Positions 24,922 to 34,126 are shown, counted from the first letter of the stretch. The stretch is 64,000 bases of DNA from Desulfuromusa sp. (GCA_016744595.1 JADGEB010000011.1:1-64000), one strand, 5' to 3'. The notes: generated by a model from the letters alone, not told the origin. Program-made: numbers and translations.

Positions 24922-25794
24922 ATGAGTTACGTCTATTTAAACGGCACATTTGTCAGAAGTGAAGCCGCAAAAATTTCTGTTTTTGATCAGGGGTTTTTGT
25001 ATGGTGATGGGATTTTTGAGAGCTTTCGCTCGATCGGGAAAAACCTTTACCAGTTTTCCCATCATTATCAGCGGTTGCTGCAATCTGCCGACGCGCTCTC
25101 TTATCCTGTCACCTTTACTCAAGAAAAATTGGAAGCGATCTTGCTGGAATTGCGCGAACGCAATGACCTAAACAATGCTTATTACCGGATCACCATAACC
25201 CGAGGGGAAGGGCAAATTGGTTTTCAGCGGGGCATGGACAATAATTTGACCTGTTTGATCCTTGCCCGAGAATTTCAAGGGCTGGATAGCAACTATTATC
25301 AGGAAGGTATTGAGCTCCAAGTGGCACAGACGCGGCGAAATGCTCCTGAAGCAATTAATCCTAAAATAAAGTCGATCAGCAATCTCAATAGCCTGCTGGG
25401 GAAATTGGAAGCCAAGGCCGCAGGGGCTTTTGAAGTGATCATGCTGAACAATAAAGAACATATCTGCGAGGGATCGGCCTCGAATATCTTCTGGGCTCGT
25501 GATCAATGGGTTTTTACCCCCGGATCCTCCACCGGGTTGCTAGAAGGAGTGACCCGCTCAACCATCATGCGTCTGTGTGAAGAGAAGCTGAACCTACGGG
25601 TTATCATGGGCGAATTCAAACTTCAGGATTTGCAGTTTTCAGATGAGGTTTTTATCACCTCAACATCTCTGGAGGTGATTCCGGTGGTCAAGGTTAACGG
25701 ATTTACTATCAATCAAGGGACGGTCGGTTCTATTGCTCAACGCTTGCGTGAAGAGCTGCACCAGGATATGGGGATAGGAGTAAATAATGCCTGA
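24922..25794 (+). CDS. Class IV aminotransferase, 4-amino-4-deoxychorismate lyase (PabC)-like
   Basis: A 290-residue fold-type IV PLP enzyme. It begins MSYVYLNGTFVRSEAAKISV and has DQGFLYGDGIFESFRS. The PLP lysine is in NPKIKSISNLNSLL and the late phosphate-binding motif is STGLLEGVTRSTIM. The family includes aminodeoxychorismate lyase (folate), branched-chain aminotransferase and D-amino-acid aminotransferase. Size and the STGLLEGVTR segment favour a PabC/Dat-type enzyme but do not decide it. ATG 24922 is used because upstream codons are inside the terminator. It overlaps the pseudouridine synthase gene by 8 bases. Confidence 0.8.
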   Translation: MSYVYLNGTFVRSEAAKISVFDQGFLYGDGIFESFRSIGKNLYQFSHHYQRLLQSADALSYPVTFTQEKLEAILLELRERNDLNNAYYRITITRGEGQIGFQRGMDNNLTCLILAREFQGLDSNYYQEGIELQVAQTRRNAPEAINPKIKSISNLNSLLGKLEAKAAGAFEVIMLNNKEHICEGSASNIFWARDQWVFTPGSSTGLLEGVTRSTIMRLCEEKLNLRVIMGEFKLQDLQFSDEVFITSTSLEVIPVVKVNGFTINQGTVGSIAQRLREELHQDMGIGVNNA

Positions 25795-26659
25795 TTTTAT
25801 TGTCTCTGCTGAAGAGGCAGATCTGACCGCTAAACAGTTTTTGCACCAGCATATCCCAGCTGCACCACTGGGCTACTTGCGGCAACTGTTTAAAAAAGGA
25901 AAAGTCAGAATTACTGATAAGATCATTGCTGCCGATGATTCCCTTATTGTTGGCACCAAGATCTCTCTGCCCGATAGTAGTCGGATTCAGGAACTGTTAT
26001 TTGCCCCTCAAGATCTTCTCCCTAAGCTTGATATCCTCTACGAATCACGGGAAATTCTGATTGTCAATAAGCCGGCCGGATTAGCCATCCACAAAGGCAA
26101 AGGGCATGAACGAGATAACCTGACAGAGCGAGTTACGATATTCTTGGCAGAGCGGGGTGATAAGTTTCAAGTTGCTCCGGTACAACGCCTGGATCTGGAA
26201 ACTTCTGGTCCAGTATTGTTTGGCAAGGGGAAAAGAAGTTGTGCCGAGTTGGGAAAACTCTTTATGCAGGGAGAGGTATCAAAAACCTATCTGGCACTGG
26301 TTGATGGAAAGTTGCAGGGTCGAGGAGATTTATTGAGCGATGTTCCTGCCAAAGGAAAATTAAAAACAGCTAGAACCAGCTACCTAACACTAGTCAGCAG
26401 CGATACCGTATCATTGTTGGAGATTCAACTACATACCGGTCGTCAACATCAAATTCGACGCCAGTTAGCGGACGCTGGACATCCACTTTATGGTGATCGA
26501 CGCTATAAGGGACCATGCCCAAGAAAACTTTCCCGGCTGTTTCTCCATTGTCGAAAACTGGCTTTTATCGACCCATTCAGTCATCAACGGATAGAGGTTG
26601 ATTGCCCCTTGCCGAAAGATTTATCCCGTTTTTTGCCGCAGCTTGGAATTGATCACTAA
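25787..26659 (+). CDS. RluA-family pseudouridine synthase
   Basis: A 290-residue protein with an N-terminal S4-type RNA-binding region (about 10-70; LGYLRQLFKKGKVRIT) and a catalytic domain. The conserved motifs are ILIVNKPAGLAIHKG, QRLDLETSGPVLFGK and GRQHQIRRQLADAGHPLYGD. The catalytic Asp is in RLDLETSG, slightly divergent from the usual RLDxxTSG. It isomerises uridine in rRNA or tRNA; the target site (RluC/RluD/TruC type) cannot be assigned. It is translationally coupled to the upstream aminotransferase gene by overlap. Confidence 0.88.
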   Translation: MPDFIVSAEEADLTAKQFLHQHIPAAPLGYLRQLFKKGKVRITDKIIAADDSLIVGTKISLPDSSRIQELLFAPQDLLPKLDILYESREILIVNKPAGLAIHKGKGHERDNLTERVTIFLAERGDKFQVAPVQRLDLETSGPVLFGKGKRSCAELGKLFMQGEVSKTYLALVDGKLQGRGDLLSDVPAKGKLKTARTSYLTLVSSDTVSLLEIQLHTGRQHQIRRQLADAGHPLYGDRRYKGPCPRKLSRLFLHCRKLAFIDPFSHQRIEVDCPLPKDLSRFLPQLGIDH

Positions 26660-26660
26660 G

Positions 26661-27965
26661 ATGAAAAAGATTTTCTCAATTCTGATGGTGCTGACCATCT
26701 TTATCCTGTTTTCACTCACCTGGTATTGCAGTCAAAAGACTGAGCAGCTCTTTAATGATCAGATCACTGCTATCAGTCAAGCTTCGCCCGCCGAATTGGT
26801 CAAGGTTGAACTCGTCGACTATCAGCGAAAACTGTTTGCGTCAAAGGCTGAAACGGCTGTCAGTATCAATGGTGGAAAGGAAGTTCGATTAAATCATCAG
26901 ATTCGCCATTTTGTCTGGGGCATTGAAATGATAACAACCCTTTCTCCTGATTCTGCTCTGGCGAAAAATGTCACCACTAATTTTCCCCATGATCCTCTTC
27001 AGCTGACAACCGACTTTAGTTTGTTGGGAGCCTCAAAGTCCAGGTTCATACTTCCACAATTCCAGATTGAAGATGAGAGTGGTAACCTGAAAATTACCGG
27101 ATTCAGTGCCGGTTGGGATTTAAACAGTGACTTAACAATGGGAAATTTTGTCTGTTTTCTGGATAACTTGCAATTACAATTGGCAGATCAGGGTGAACTC
27201 AATTTAGCCAATCTGAGAATATCCATCCAGATAACTGATGTGCAGGAAGCTCCTCTGGGCAACGGAACTCTTCATTTGGAAAAACTCCAGCTGATAGGCG
27301 ATGAAAAACCTGCTATTGAATTTAAAAACCTTCAATACCGGGGGGAAACTGATTTAACACAGGGGCTTTTCAGCAGTACTGCTGAATTGAGTTTTCCTCA
27401 GCTTACGTTGGCAGGGGAAACTCTAAGTGATGGGCGAATCAAGTTGACCCTGTCTGGAATTGATGCAGAGCTTCTTCAGGATCTTCAGCAGACTGCTGGG
27501 AATTTACAACAACAGGCTCTCGACCAACAGAGCAACCCTCTCGAACTCCAATTACGGCTGTTTGGACTTTATTCCGAGCTGCTAAATTCTGGAATTACAC
27601 TCACCCTGGAACAGCTATTTTTGAACACTGCAAATGGTGGTTTAAGTGGAACAGGATCACTAGCCTTGCTGAAAGAATCTGTGGTAAAAGGTTCGTTATT
27701 CTCTCTGGAAGCTATCAAAGCAAACTTCCAGATGGAAATTGATCACGGTGCGTTTGTAACCGGTTATCAGTTGTTTAATAACCTGCAATCTTCTGGAGAT
27801 AATTATCAAAACAAAACAGTTCTTGCCGAACAAGCAGAACAGATTTCTGGAGGACTGATACAAAAAGGAATTTTCACTCGTCAGGCTGGGGATAGGTTTC
27901 ACATGGACTTTTCCTTGGTTGATGGAAAAGGAAGGCTGAACGGGAAATCTTTTCAGTTGAATTAG
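26661..27965 (+). CDS. DUF945 (YdgA-like) exported protein
   Basis: A 434-residue protein beginning MKKIFSILMVLTIFILFSLTW, an N-terminal signal-anchor. A long beta-rich, low-complexity region follows with repeated segments such as FSLLGASKSRFILP, LANLRISIQIT and LKNLQYRG-like pieces. It ends with a domain containing IKANFQMEIDHGAF. This architecture fits the DUF945 family (E. coli YdgA/YihF), of unknown function, in the periplasm or inner membrane. It follows the pseudouridine synthase by one base. ATG 26661 replaces an earlier in-frame start inside the neighbour. Confidence 0.65.
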   Translation: MKKIFSILMVLTIFILFSLTWYCSQKTEQLFNDQITAISQASPAELVKVELVDYQRKLFASKAETAVSINGGKEVRLNHQIRHFVWGIEMITTLSPDSALAKNVTTNFPHDPLQLTTDFSLLGASKSRFILPQFQIEDESGNLKITGFSAGWDLNSDLTMGNFVCFLDNLQLQLADQGELNLANLRISIQITDVQEAPLGNGTLHLEKLQLIGDEKPAIEFKNLQYRGETDLTQGLFSSTAELSFPQLTLAGETLSDGRIKLTLSGIDAELLQDLQQTAGNLQQQALDQQSNPLELQLRLFGLYSELLNSGITLTLEQLFLNTANGGLSGTGSLALLKESVVKGSLFSLEAIKANFQMEIDHGAFVTGYQLFNNLQSSGDNYQNKTVLAEQAEQISGGLIQKGIFTRQAGDRFHMDFSLVDGKGRLNGKSFQLN

Positions 27966-28100
27966 GAAGGACAGCAATCTCACCAAAACGGAACCCTACC
28001 ATTTACTCATAAATAGAAAACTGTTTACAATGGATACTATGTATAACAAGTCATAGGGGTCATAGGGATAGTCCAGTTTCTTGCTCAAAAAGGAGTTGTC

Positions 28101-28535
28101 ATGAAATATAAGGGACTCATAGTAAAAGGCATTGTTGCAATAGTAGTTTTGCTGGTTGCCATTCAATTTATCCCGTTTGGAAAAGATCATTCAAACCCTC
28201 CTGTTGTTGCCGAACCGCCTTGGGATAGTCCTGAAACCAGAGAGATGTTTGTCCGGGCTTGTGCAGATTGTCACAGTAACGAAACAAAGTGGCCCTGGTA
28301 CAGCAATTTTGCTCCGGCCTCCTGGATGATTACCCTTGACATCAATAAGGGTCGCGAATCTTTTAACGCTTCTGAGTGGGATCCCAACAACAATTTGGGA
28401 GGGTGGATCGCAGAGCAAGTCACGTTGGGTGAAATGCCCCCGGCTAAATATCTGCTTCCTCATCCAGAGGCACGTTTTACAGATGATGAGAACGCAATTT
28501 TCATCAAAGGATTGCAAGAGACTTTCGGTCGCTAA
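28101..28535 (+). CDS. Haem-binding domain protein (single CxxCH), membrane-anchored
   Basis: A 144-residue protein with an N-terminal transmembrane helix (about 7-25; LIVKGIVAIVVLLVAIQFIPF) and a periplasmic haem-binding domain. The single haem motif is RACADCHSNETKWPWYSN, followed by ASWMITLDINKGRESFN and GEMPPAKYLLPHPEARFTD. This matches the Haem_bd family of small monohaem c-type proteins. Its partner is unknown. AAAGGAG precedes the ATG. No obvious operon partner. Confidence 0.85.
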   Translation: MKYKGLIVKGIVAIVVLLVAIQFIPFGKDHSNPPVVAEPPWDSPETREMFVRACADCHSNETKWPWYSNFAPASWMITLDINKGRESFNASEWDPNNNLGGWIAEQVTLGEMPPAKYLLPHPEARFTDDENAIFIKGLQETFGR

Positions 28536-28782
28536 GGGTGAGTTAAGTCCAAAAAGCCAGCTTTAATTGCAATGGTGCAGGCGGCTGATTTAAACAAATT
28601 ACAGTTTTCAGCCAGAATTTGATCCGTAATCAGATGCCAAGGTGACATTCTGGAACATGGTACTGTATATCCCTAGAGCCAGTCCTCCGATACTTGGGAG
28701 CACTGGCTTAGGTCGGTGTCCTGTATAAGCATCAATCAGGCTGCGAAAATCATTATGTCAATCGACTTTGGGAACCGGTTGT

Positions 28783-28935
28783 TTAATCTGTCTCCACCTC
28801 ATCGATCACGACAACAGTTGTCGCAGGATTTTTCCCCAGGACATCAACCAGTAATTGAGTTGCCCCTGCAATCAGTTTGGCTTTCTGCTCGGCTGTAGCC
28901 CCTTCTCGAGTTATCTTGATGTTTACGTAAGGCAT
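28783..28935 (-). CDS. 4-oxalocrotonate tautomerase family protein, short
   Basis: A 50-residue protein MPYVNIKITREGATAEQKAK, then LIAGATQLLVDVLGK and ending VVVIDEVETD. Pro1 (after Met removal) is the catalytic base of the tautomerase family. The last block corresponds to the family's conserved VVIDEVDTDNWGIGG, but the sequence stops before the NWGIGG segment, so about 10 residues of the usual 60 are missing. No in-frame continuation resembling that segment is evident. GGAG lies 7 bases upstream of the ATG. It is probably co-transcribed after the MFS gene (16-base gap). Confidence 0.75.
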   Translation of the reverse strand: MPYVNIKITREGATAEQKAKLIAGATQLLVDVLGKNPATTVVVIDEVETD

Positions 28936-28951
28936 CTTCAATCTCCTTTTG

Positions 28952-30148
28952 TTATTTTTTGAATTCCATATCGAAAATAGTACAGACAGCACCCAGCCCA
29001 ACGCTGATCGCAGCAATAAACAACGGTAAGGTAAAACCAGCCTTGAAGTCTGCCAGAATGCCAGCAATAATTGGTCCCAGAACCTGGCCAATACCAAAAC
29101 ATGTGGTGAGAATGGCCGCCGTCTTTCCTTTGCCTCCGGTACGCCGTGTGCCCTCAACTAATGTTAAAGCAACAATCCCTAAAAACGTTCCGCCGAAAGC
29201 GATTGCCGCAAAAAAAACTTCAAAAATAGTGTCGGCATAAATACTGATGGCGATACCTGTGGCCTGAATAACATAAGCCCACATCAAGGCATTCTTATAG
29301 CTTGTTCGTCGAGCTACAAAAGGCCAGAAAACCGTCGATAGTGCCGCTGCAACTCCCACAGCAACCCAGCTATAGGGAGCGAACCGTTCCAAGCCGGGGG
29401 TCACAGCTATAATAGCAACAATAAACGTAGCCGAAACAATATAACCAAACCCTTCAAAAAAATAGGCCAAGGCTAGAACCCAGAGTTTCTTGATTGAAAA
29501 TTCAGAGTTTGTTTTGTGAATGGTCACTGGGGGGATAAACTCTTTTTTTCTTCCTAAGAGAACTCCTGCTAGAGCAAGAGTGCTAGCAACGACCCCCATT
29601 CCAATCCATGCCGACCCCCAGCCACCCAACTTGTCAAGCTGGGGAACCAGTAAGCCACTGAGAACAATACCAAGGCCGATACCTCCATATAGGGTTCCCA
29701 CCCAGTGGCTTTCACCTTGACGAGTTAGAGCTTCATTGACTTCAGCAACAATGACAATAAACAGGATGGCACTGACAAATCCTGCGGTGAAGCGCATCCC
29801 GCCCCACCAGAACACCGAAGTTGTGCCGGCCATAAAAATTGTTGTAGCAAGGCTTAAAAGCAATGAACTACCAGCAACAAACTGATTCCGAATAATTCGT
29901 GGAGAAAATGAACAGGCAATAGCTCCTAATAGATAGCCCAGATAATTTAGGCTGGCGAGCCAACCTGCAACTGAATGTGTCATTCCCAGATCGCGTTGCA
30001 TTAAAGGCAACACCGGGGTAAAGACAAAGCGGCCAATTCCCATGGCAACCATCATTCCGAGCATCCCGCCCAGAAGGATTCTCAAAGCAGTCCAATCATC
30101 TCGACTCGGCAAGTCACATTTTTCTCGCTGTATTTTCATAATTGACAT
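28952..30148 (-). CDS. YbfB/YjiJ-family MFS transporter
   Basis: A 398-residue protein with about twelve hydrophobic helices. It includes GMLGMMVAMGIGRFVFTPVL and GWLASLNYLGYLLGAIACSF near the N terminus. The GIGRF-xFTP-LP block is typical of the YbfB/YjiJ branch of the major facilitator superfamily. Other segments are GTLYGGIGLGIVLSGLLVP and TTCFGIGQVLGPIIAGILAD. The substrate is unknown. It is divergent from the LysR gene with a 59-base gap, which suggests that regulator controls it. Confidence 0.85.
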   Translation of the reverse strand: MSIMKIQREKCDLPSRDDWTALRILLGGMLGMMVAMGIGRFVFTPVLPLMQRDLGMTHSVAGWLASLNYLGYLLGAIACSFSPRIIRNQFVAGSSLLLSLATTIFMAGTTSVFWWGGMRFTAGFVSAILFIVIVAEVNEALTRQGESHWVGTLYGGIGLGIVLSGLLVPQLDKLGGWGSAWIGMGVVASTLALAGVLLGRKKEFIPPVTIHKTNSEFSIKKLWVLALAYFFEGFGYIVSATFIVAIIAVTPGLERFAPYSWVAVGVAAALSTVFWPFVARRTSYKNALMWAYVIQATGIAISIYADTIFEVFFAAIAFGGTFLGIVALTLVEGTRRTGGKGKTAAILTTCFGIGQVLGPIIAGILADFKAGFTLPLFIAAISVGLGAVCTIFDMEFKK

Positions 30149-30207
30149 GTTAATGCTCTAGAGATATCATTTCAAATAAAATTTATAAATATAATCCATC
30201 AATAAAG

Positions 30208-31110
30208 ATGATATCAGTGCCCATAGAGATCAGCGGACTAAAAATATTTCTTGCTGTCGCGAAAAAAGGGAGCATTTCAAAAGCTGCTGAGGAGCTCCAT
30301 TATGTTCAGTCGAATGTGACAATTCGGATCAAGCAATTGGAGGAAACTCTAGGAACTTCTCTATTTTATCGCAAGAGTAGGGGGGTATGTTTGACCAATT
30401 CAGGCTATCTTTTGTGTGATTATGCAGAAAAAATCATCGCCATGGTCAGAGAAGCTGAAAAGGTTGTCAGCAACCCTGAGACAACAGCTGGTCAACTTGT
30501 CATAGGTTCCATGGAAACAACCGCAGCTACTCGCTTACCACCCCTTCTGGCGGAATATCACCGTTCCTACCCCCAGGTAGACTTAAACCTGGTCACAGGC
30601 ACCTCAGAGGAATCCCTCAAACGTCTTCTGGATTACCAAATTGAAGGAGCATTTGTTGCTGGAGTAGTGTCTCATAAAGAACTTATTGCCGAAAAAGTCT
30701 ATGAAGAAGAGCTTGTCCTTGTTGCCCCCATAAATAATGATCCATTTGCCAAAAGGGCAGGACTTAAAGTACTGGTTTTTCGTGCTGGATGTGCATACCG
30801 GGCGCACTTGGAAAATTGGTTAAGAATATCAGGAAGAGTTCCCTATAAAATTATAGAATTCGGTTCGATTGAAGGAATTTTAGGCTGTGTTGCTGCAGGG
30901 ATGGGAATCAGTTTTTTACCACGATCCGTTGTCGACTCATCCCGAGTTCAGGAAAACATCTCTATCCATAATCTCCCAACCGGGATTGCAAACATGACCA
31001 CATGGTTTGTACGCCGAAAAAATGAAAAGCAAGGTCATAACTTGAAACTTTTTAGAGAACTCATTGTTCGTGAAGACACTGGGAAGGAGGATTTGGCAAT
31101 CATTCAATGA
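30208..31110 (+). CDS. LysR-family transcriptional regulator
   Basis: A 300-residue regulator with an N-terminal winged helix (about 8-66): LKIFLAVAKKGSISKAAEEL, then SNVTIRIKQLEETLGTSLFY. The LysR substrate-binding domain has GQLVIGSMETTAATRLPPLL, YQIEGAFVAGVV and GCVAAGMGISFLPRS. It is probably a one-component regulator of the divergent MFS/tautomerase genes. GATATCAT and ATGATATC near the two starts could be binding sites, but one overlaps the start codon. Confidence 0.93.
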   Translation: MISVPIEISGLKIFLAVAKKGSISKAAEELHYVQSNVTIRIKQLEETLGTSLFYRKSRGVCLTNSGYLLCDYAEKIIAMVREAEKVVSNPETTAGQLVIGSMETTAATRLPPLLAEYHRSYPQVDLNLVTGTSEESLKRLLDYQIEGAFVAGVVSHKELIAEKVYEEELVLVAPINNDPFAKRAGLKVLVFRAGCAYRAHLENWLRISGRVPYKIIEFGSIEGILGCVAAGMGISFLPRSVVDSSRVQENISIHNLPTGIANMTTWFVRRKNEKQGHNLKLFRELIVREDTGKEDLAIIQ

Positions 31111-31166
31111 GAGGAAAGACTGTTTTTAATTAAGTTCTCTTCTTCCACTTTCATCTGCCTGTTTGC

Positions 31167-31895
31167 TTAAATTGACAGATCTATTTGCTTGTCCGCGTAG
31201 AGGGCATAACTTTGGTTCGGTCGCTGATACAGAATCACCCGCCGGCCAGCATCATCAACCTCACTGACAGCTACCAGAACGCTGATATCCAACTGTAGAG
31301 CATCACTATCTTCAGTAACCGGCATTTTGCTGAAATCAAGTCTAAGACGATTTTTTTCAGAAATAAAATGACCATGATTTTCAATATTTTCACTTACCTG
31401 AACAGATTCATGATAGGAGGTAATTTGCAGTTGCCGAAAAAAAAGATTGTATTCAGAGACACCAGCAATAAAAACTGGGAAAAAGTTGTAACTTTCAGAC
31501 AGATCACGCCCTGCGTCCAAAACTGGAGCTGTCAGCCTTTGACGAATCTGCTGTAACAGATGGTCAATCCACTCAAGGGATACTTTCAATTCCAAGAGCT
31601 GATCAATCAATTCACTTTCAAGAATCAACAAACCCTGGTCTTTCAGTTCTGTTTCGGCAGTAAAGTAATCTACCCGAGTGAGTCCTGCTGACTTTTCAAG
31701 CTCATCGATCAAATTACGCATGGCTGTGAATCGGCGGCGAGCAGGATCAGCCTTGTCGGTATGCTGCTCACTCTGTTGCTGTGGATATTCATCACGCGGT
31801 CGCTGCGGATCAATCCTTGGGTATGGAGGTACCGGTTCAACTTCTCGATATAGTTGGTATGCATGGGTGCCACCAACTCGAAGATTTGCTACCAT
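31167..31895 (-). CDS. Hypothetical protein with Pro/charged N-terminus
   Basis: A 242-residue soluble protein of no family I recognise. An N-terminal low-complexity part rich in Pro, Arg and Gln (about 15-55: VEPVPPYPRIDPQRPRDEYP) precedes a helical segment (about 58-130) with LIDELEKSAGLTR and LLELKVSLEWIDHLLQQIRQ. A C-terminal beta-rich part contains LRLDFSKMPVTEDSDALQLD and RVILYQRPNQSYALYADKQ. No signal peptide or membrane segment. AAGGAT lies 6 bases before the ATG. It is alone, between a convergent LysR gene and the divergent RelA/SpoT-TPR gene. Confidence 0.6.
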   Translation of the reverse strand: MVANLRVGGTHAYQLYREVEPVPPYPRIDPQRPRDEYPQQQSEQHTDKADPARRRFTAMRNLIDELEKSAGLTRVDYFTAETELKDQGLLILESELIDQLLELKVSLEWIDHLLQQIRQRLTAPVLDAGRDLSESYNFFPVFIAGVSEYNLFFRQLQITSYHESVQVSENIENHGHFISEKNRLRLDFSKMPVTEDSDALQLDISVLVAVSEVDDAGRRVILYQRPNQSYALYADKQIDLSI

Positions 31896-32047
31896 CTCGC
31901 AATCCTTCCATGGATGCTTTTTTTACCTTTATTCAAGTTTATTATACCGGATAAAAGATATCTCTTCTCTTTTGTCGGCCATAATTCCCTAAAACTTTAA
32001 TCAAGAGAAAGTTGCGTTACAAAATAGTGATCATTTGTTGCTTATAT

Positions 32048-32076
32048 TTGACTTCTTCAGTCTTAGTGACTAAATT
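32048..32076 (+). promoter_or_regulatory. Candidate sigma-70 promoter for the RelA/SpoT-TPR gene
   Basis: TTGACT (32048-32053), a 17-base spacer and TAAATT (32071-32076), 65 bases before the start codon. Good -35 and spacing, fair -10. Confidence 0.45.
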
Positions 32077-32141
32077 AATAAGAACAAATTCTTGAGTGCT
32101 CATCATCGATTTTCTGCTTCAGGTTAAAGATAGGACTAGAA

Positions 32142-33383
32142 ATGACAGCCAGCAAAAGTGAACGTCGATTCTTACCCGATCGCGCAGCGACCGAAGAACT
32201 CTATAAGAAATTGCGTCCCGACCTTGAATTGGCTCTTCAAGATATCTACCAGCAATTACAAAAACTTGCTGAAAAGGAACGATTATCGGTCACGGTTAAA
32301 TATCGGGTTAAGCGTTTTGAAAATTATTGTGAGAAGCTGGTCAGACTGAACAAACTACAAGGGAGTGAAATGCTTCAGATCACTGATCTGCTGGGGATCA
32401 GGATTGTCTGTCCATTTCTGGAGGATCTGGAAGCTATTGAGCAGTTGATTGCAAAAGCATTTGAAGTTCTAGAGATGGAACGCAAGGCAGAGCAGCATTC
32501 ATTTCGTGAATTTGGCTATGATTCTGTCCATTTACTGATTCGGACCAAAGCTCTGAATGGACCAGATCAATTGCCACATAGTTGCGATGTTTGCGAAATT
32601 CAGTTACGCACAATTCTTCAAGAAGCTTGGGCAGAAGTTGAACACGAACTGGTCTACAAGTCGGATATTGGTATGCCAAATCACTCTATTCGACGAAAAC
32701 TCGCATCACTGAATGCCTCTTTGACTTTATCTGATCTCATTTTTCAGGAAATCCGCGACAACCAGAAGGAGATTCGTCGCCGGGGTCTAAAATGTCGTCA
32801 AGATGTAGAAACGATGTCTTGTGATTTTGGAGATATCCAGATTTCTCAACTCCCTGTATTGGAAGATATGGAGCAAATTGATGACACTGCTGTTCCCGAT
32901 TATCTAACCTCTAAAAAACTGGAAAACTTAATGCTTGCAGCTCTTGAAGCACATAGTAACAGCCAGTTTAAAAAAGCTATCGATATTTATAGTGCCATTT
33001 TGCAGATGAAACTCGATCCAGCGATTTCTTCCCTGATTTATAACCACCGAGGCATGGCCTTGTTTGCTCTGGCGAAATATCAGGAAGGGGTGGATGACTT
33101 TAATGATGCAATTGAGCACAATGCAGAGAACACTCGCGCATGGAACAACCGGGGATTAGCCTATCGAATACTTGAAAAGTTTGATCAATCTCTGGAAGAT
33201 TATGACCGAGCCATTGAAATGAACCCTCAGCAATATGAAGGCTACTGGGGGCGGGCACAAACTTTCTTTGAAATGAAACTGTTCAGCCGGGCGCTGAATG
33301 ATTGTTATAAAACCATTGAACGAAAAGCTGACTTCACCCCTGCACTAGAGCTGGAAAAAACTCTCCGACGGAAGTTATTTTAA
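32142..33383 (+). CDS. RelA/SpoT-domain protein with C-terminal TPR repeats
   Basis: A 413-residue cytosolic protein. Residues 10-215 form a (p)ppGpp-synthetase-like domain: SVTVKYRVKRFENYCEKLVR, ITDLLGIRIVC (Asp82, Arg87), FREFGYDSVHLLIR, CEIQLRTILQEAWAEVEHEL and VYKSDI. These correspond to the substrate-binding and catalytic blocks of small alarmone synthetases. There is no HD hydrolase domain and no TGS/ACT region. From about 262 onward TPR units are visible (YNHRGMALFALAKYQEGVDD, AWNNRGLAYRILEKFDQSLE, YWGRAQTFFEMKLFSRALND). It could make (p)ppGpp or a related nucleotide under control of a protein partner, or pyrophosphorylate another target as toxSAS proteins do. Its stop overlaps the convergent SDR stop. 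Confidence 0.82.
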   Translation: MTASKSERRFLPDRAATEELYKKLRPDLELALQDIYQQLQKLAEKERLSVTVKYRVKRFENYCEKLVRLNKLQGSEMLQITDLLGIRIVCPFLEDLEAIEQLIAKAFEVLEMERKAEQHSFREFGYDSVHLLIRTKALNGPDQLPHSCDVCEIQLRTILQEAWAEVEHELVYKSDIGMPNHSIRRKLASLNASLTLSDLIFQEIRDNQKEIRRRGLKCRQDVETMSCDFGDIQISQLPVLEDMEQIDDTAVPDYLTSKKLENLMLAALEAHSNSQFKKAIDIYSAILQMKLDPAISSLIYNHRGMALFALAKYQEGVDDFNDAIEHNAENTRAWNNRGLAYRILEKFDQSLEDYDRAIEMNPQQYEGYWGRAQTFFEMKLFSRALNDCYKTIERKADFTPALELEKTLRRKLF

Positions 33384-34126
33384 TCTTTTTTCCTATGCAC
33401 AGCCAACGGCCCCCATGCTTGATCGACAGGCATTATTTCGATGGCGTTGATATTGACATGTGCCGGCCGATTGACGATCCAAAAAACTGTCTCGGCAATA
33501 TCTTTTGGAAGTAAAGCTTCTACACCCTGATAAACCTTTGCAGCCGATTCGATATCCCCCTTAAAACGTACCTCTGAGAATTCACTTTCAGCCATCCCCG
33601 GAGCTAGATGGGTCACTCGAACTTTACTGCCAAGGAGATCAGCACGCAAATTTCGGCTGAATTGTTGGACAAAAGCCTTGGTTCCACCATAGGTATTCCC
33701 ACCAGGATAAGGCCAAGATCCAGCAGTTGAGCCGATATTGATAACATGGCCACTGTTACGCTTTATCATCTTCGGCAGAAGAACTCGCGTACAGTACATC
33801 AACCCCTTGATATTGGTATCAACCATCCTGTCCCAATCATCGATATCAACATTCCAAGAGGGCTCCAATCCCAGAGCTAAACCAGCATTATTCAAGAGAA
33901 CATCGATATTTTCCAATGAACCGAGTTTTTCAAAAACCTGCTCCCGGTCACGGACATCCAGTGTAATGATTTGCTGAACAGTCCCTCCCAGCTCTTGCTG
34001 TAATTGCTCCAACCGCTCACTGCGACGGCCAGTCAAAATCAGCTTCCATCCCTGAGCTGCAAAATATTCCGCGCAGGCTTTACCAAATCCGGATGTTGCC
34101 CCGGTAATCAATATTGTCTTTGCCAT
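33380..34126 (-). CDS. Short-chain dehydrogenase/reductase (YdfG-like)
   Basis: A 248-residue NAD(P)-dependent oxidoreductase. The nucleotide-binding motif TGATSGFGKACAEYF is at the N terminus and LLNNAGLAL follows. The catalytic Ser/Tyr/Lys are in NIGSTAGSWPYPGGNTYGGT and KAFVQQFSRNL. The C-terminal region contains IEIMPVDQAWGPL, typical of the YdfG/serine 3-dehydrogenase branch, which oxidises 3-hydroxy acids such as L-allo-threonine or serine. ATG 34126 with GGAG upstream is preferred to a start 24 codons earlier. It converges tail-to-tail with the RelA/SpoT-TPR gene, the TAA stops sharing TTAA. Confidence 0.88.
   Translation of the reverse strand: MAKTILITGATSGFGKACAEYFAAQGWKLILTGRRSERLEQLQQELGGTVQQIITLDVRDREQVFEKLGSLENIDVLLNNAGLALGLEPSWNVDIDDWDRMVDTNIKGLMYCTRVLLPKMIKRNSGHVINIGSTAGSWPYPGGNTYGGTKAFVQQFSRNLRADLLGSKVRVTHLAPGMAESEFSEVRFKGDIESAAKVYQGVEALLPKDIAETVFWIVNRPAHVNINAIEIMPVDQAWGPLAVHRKKD

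Noticed and set aside
24922-25794. Definite naming as pabC, ilvE or dat
   Set aside because: Class IV motifs are shared among these enzymes, so a specific symbol is not supported by the sequence alone.
28565-28690. Minus-strand short frame (about 38 codons from an ATG) after the haem-binding protein gene
   Set aside because: No homology recognised and no ribosome-binding site; likely a remnant or noise.
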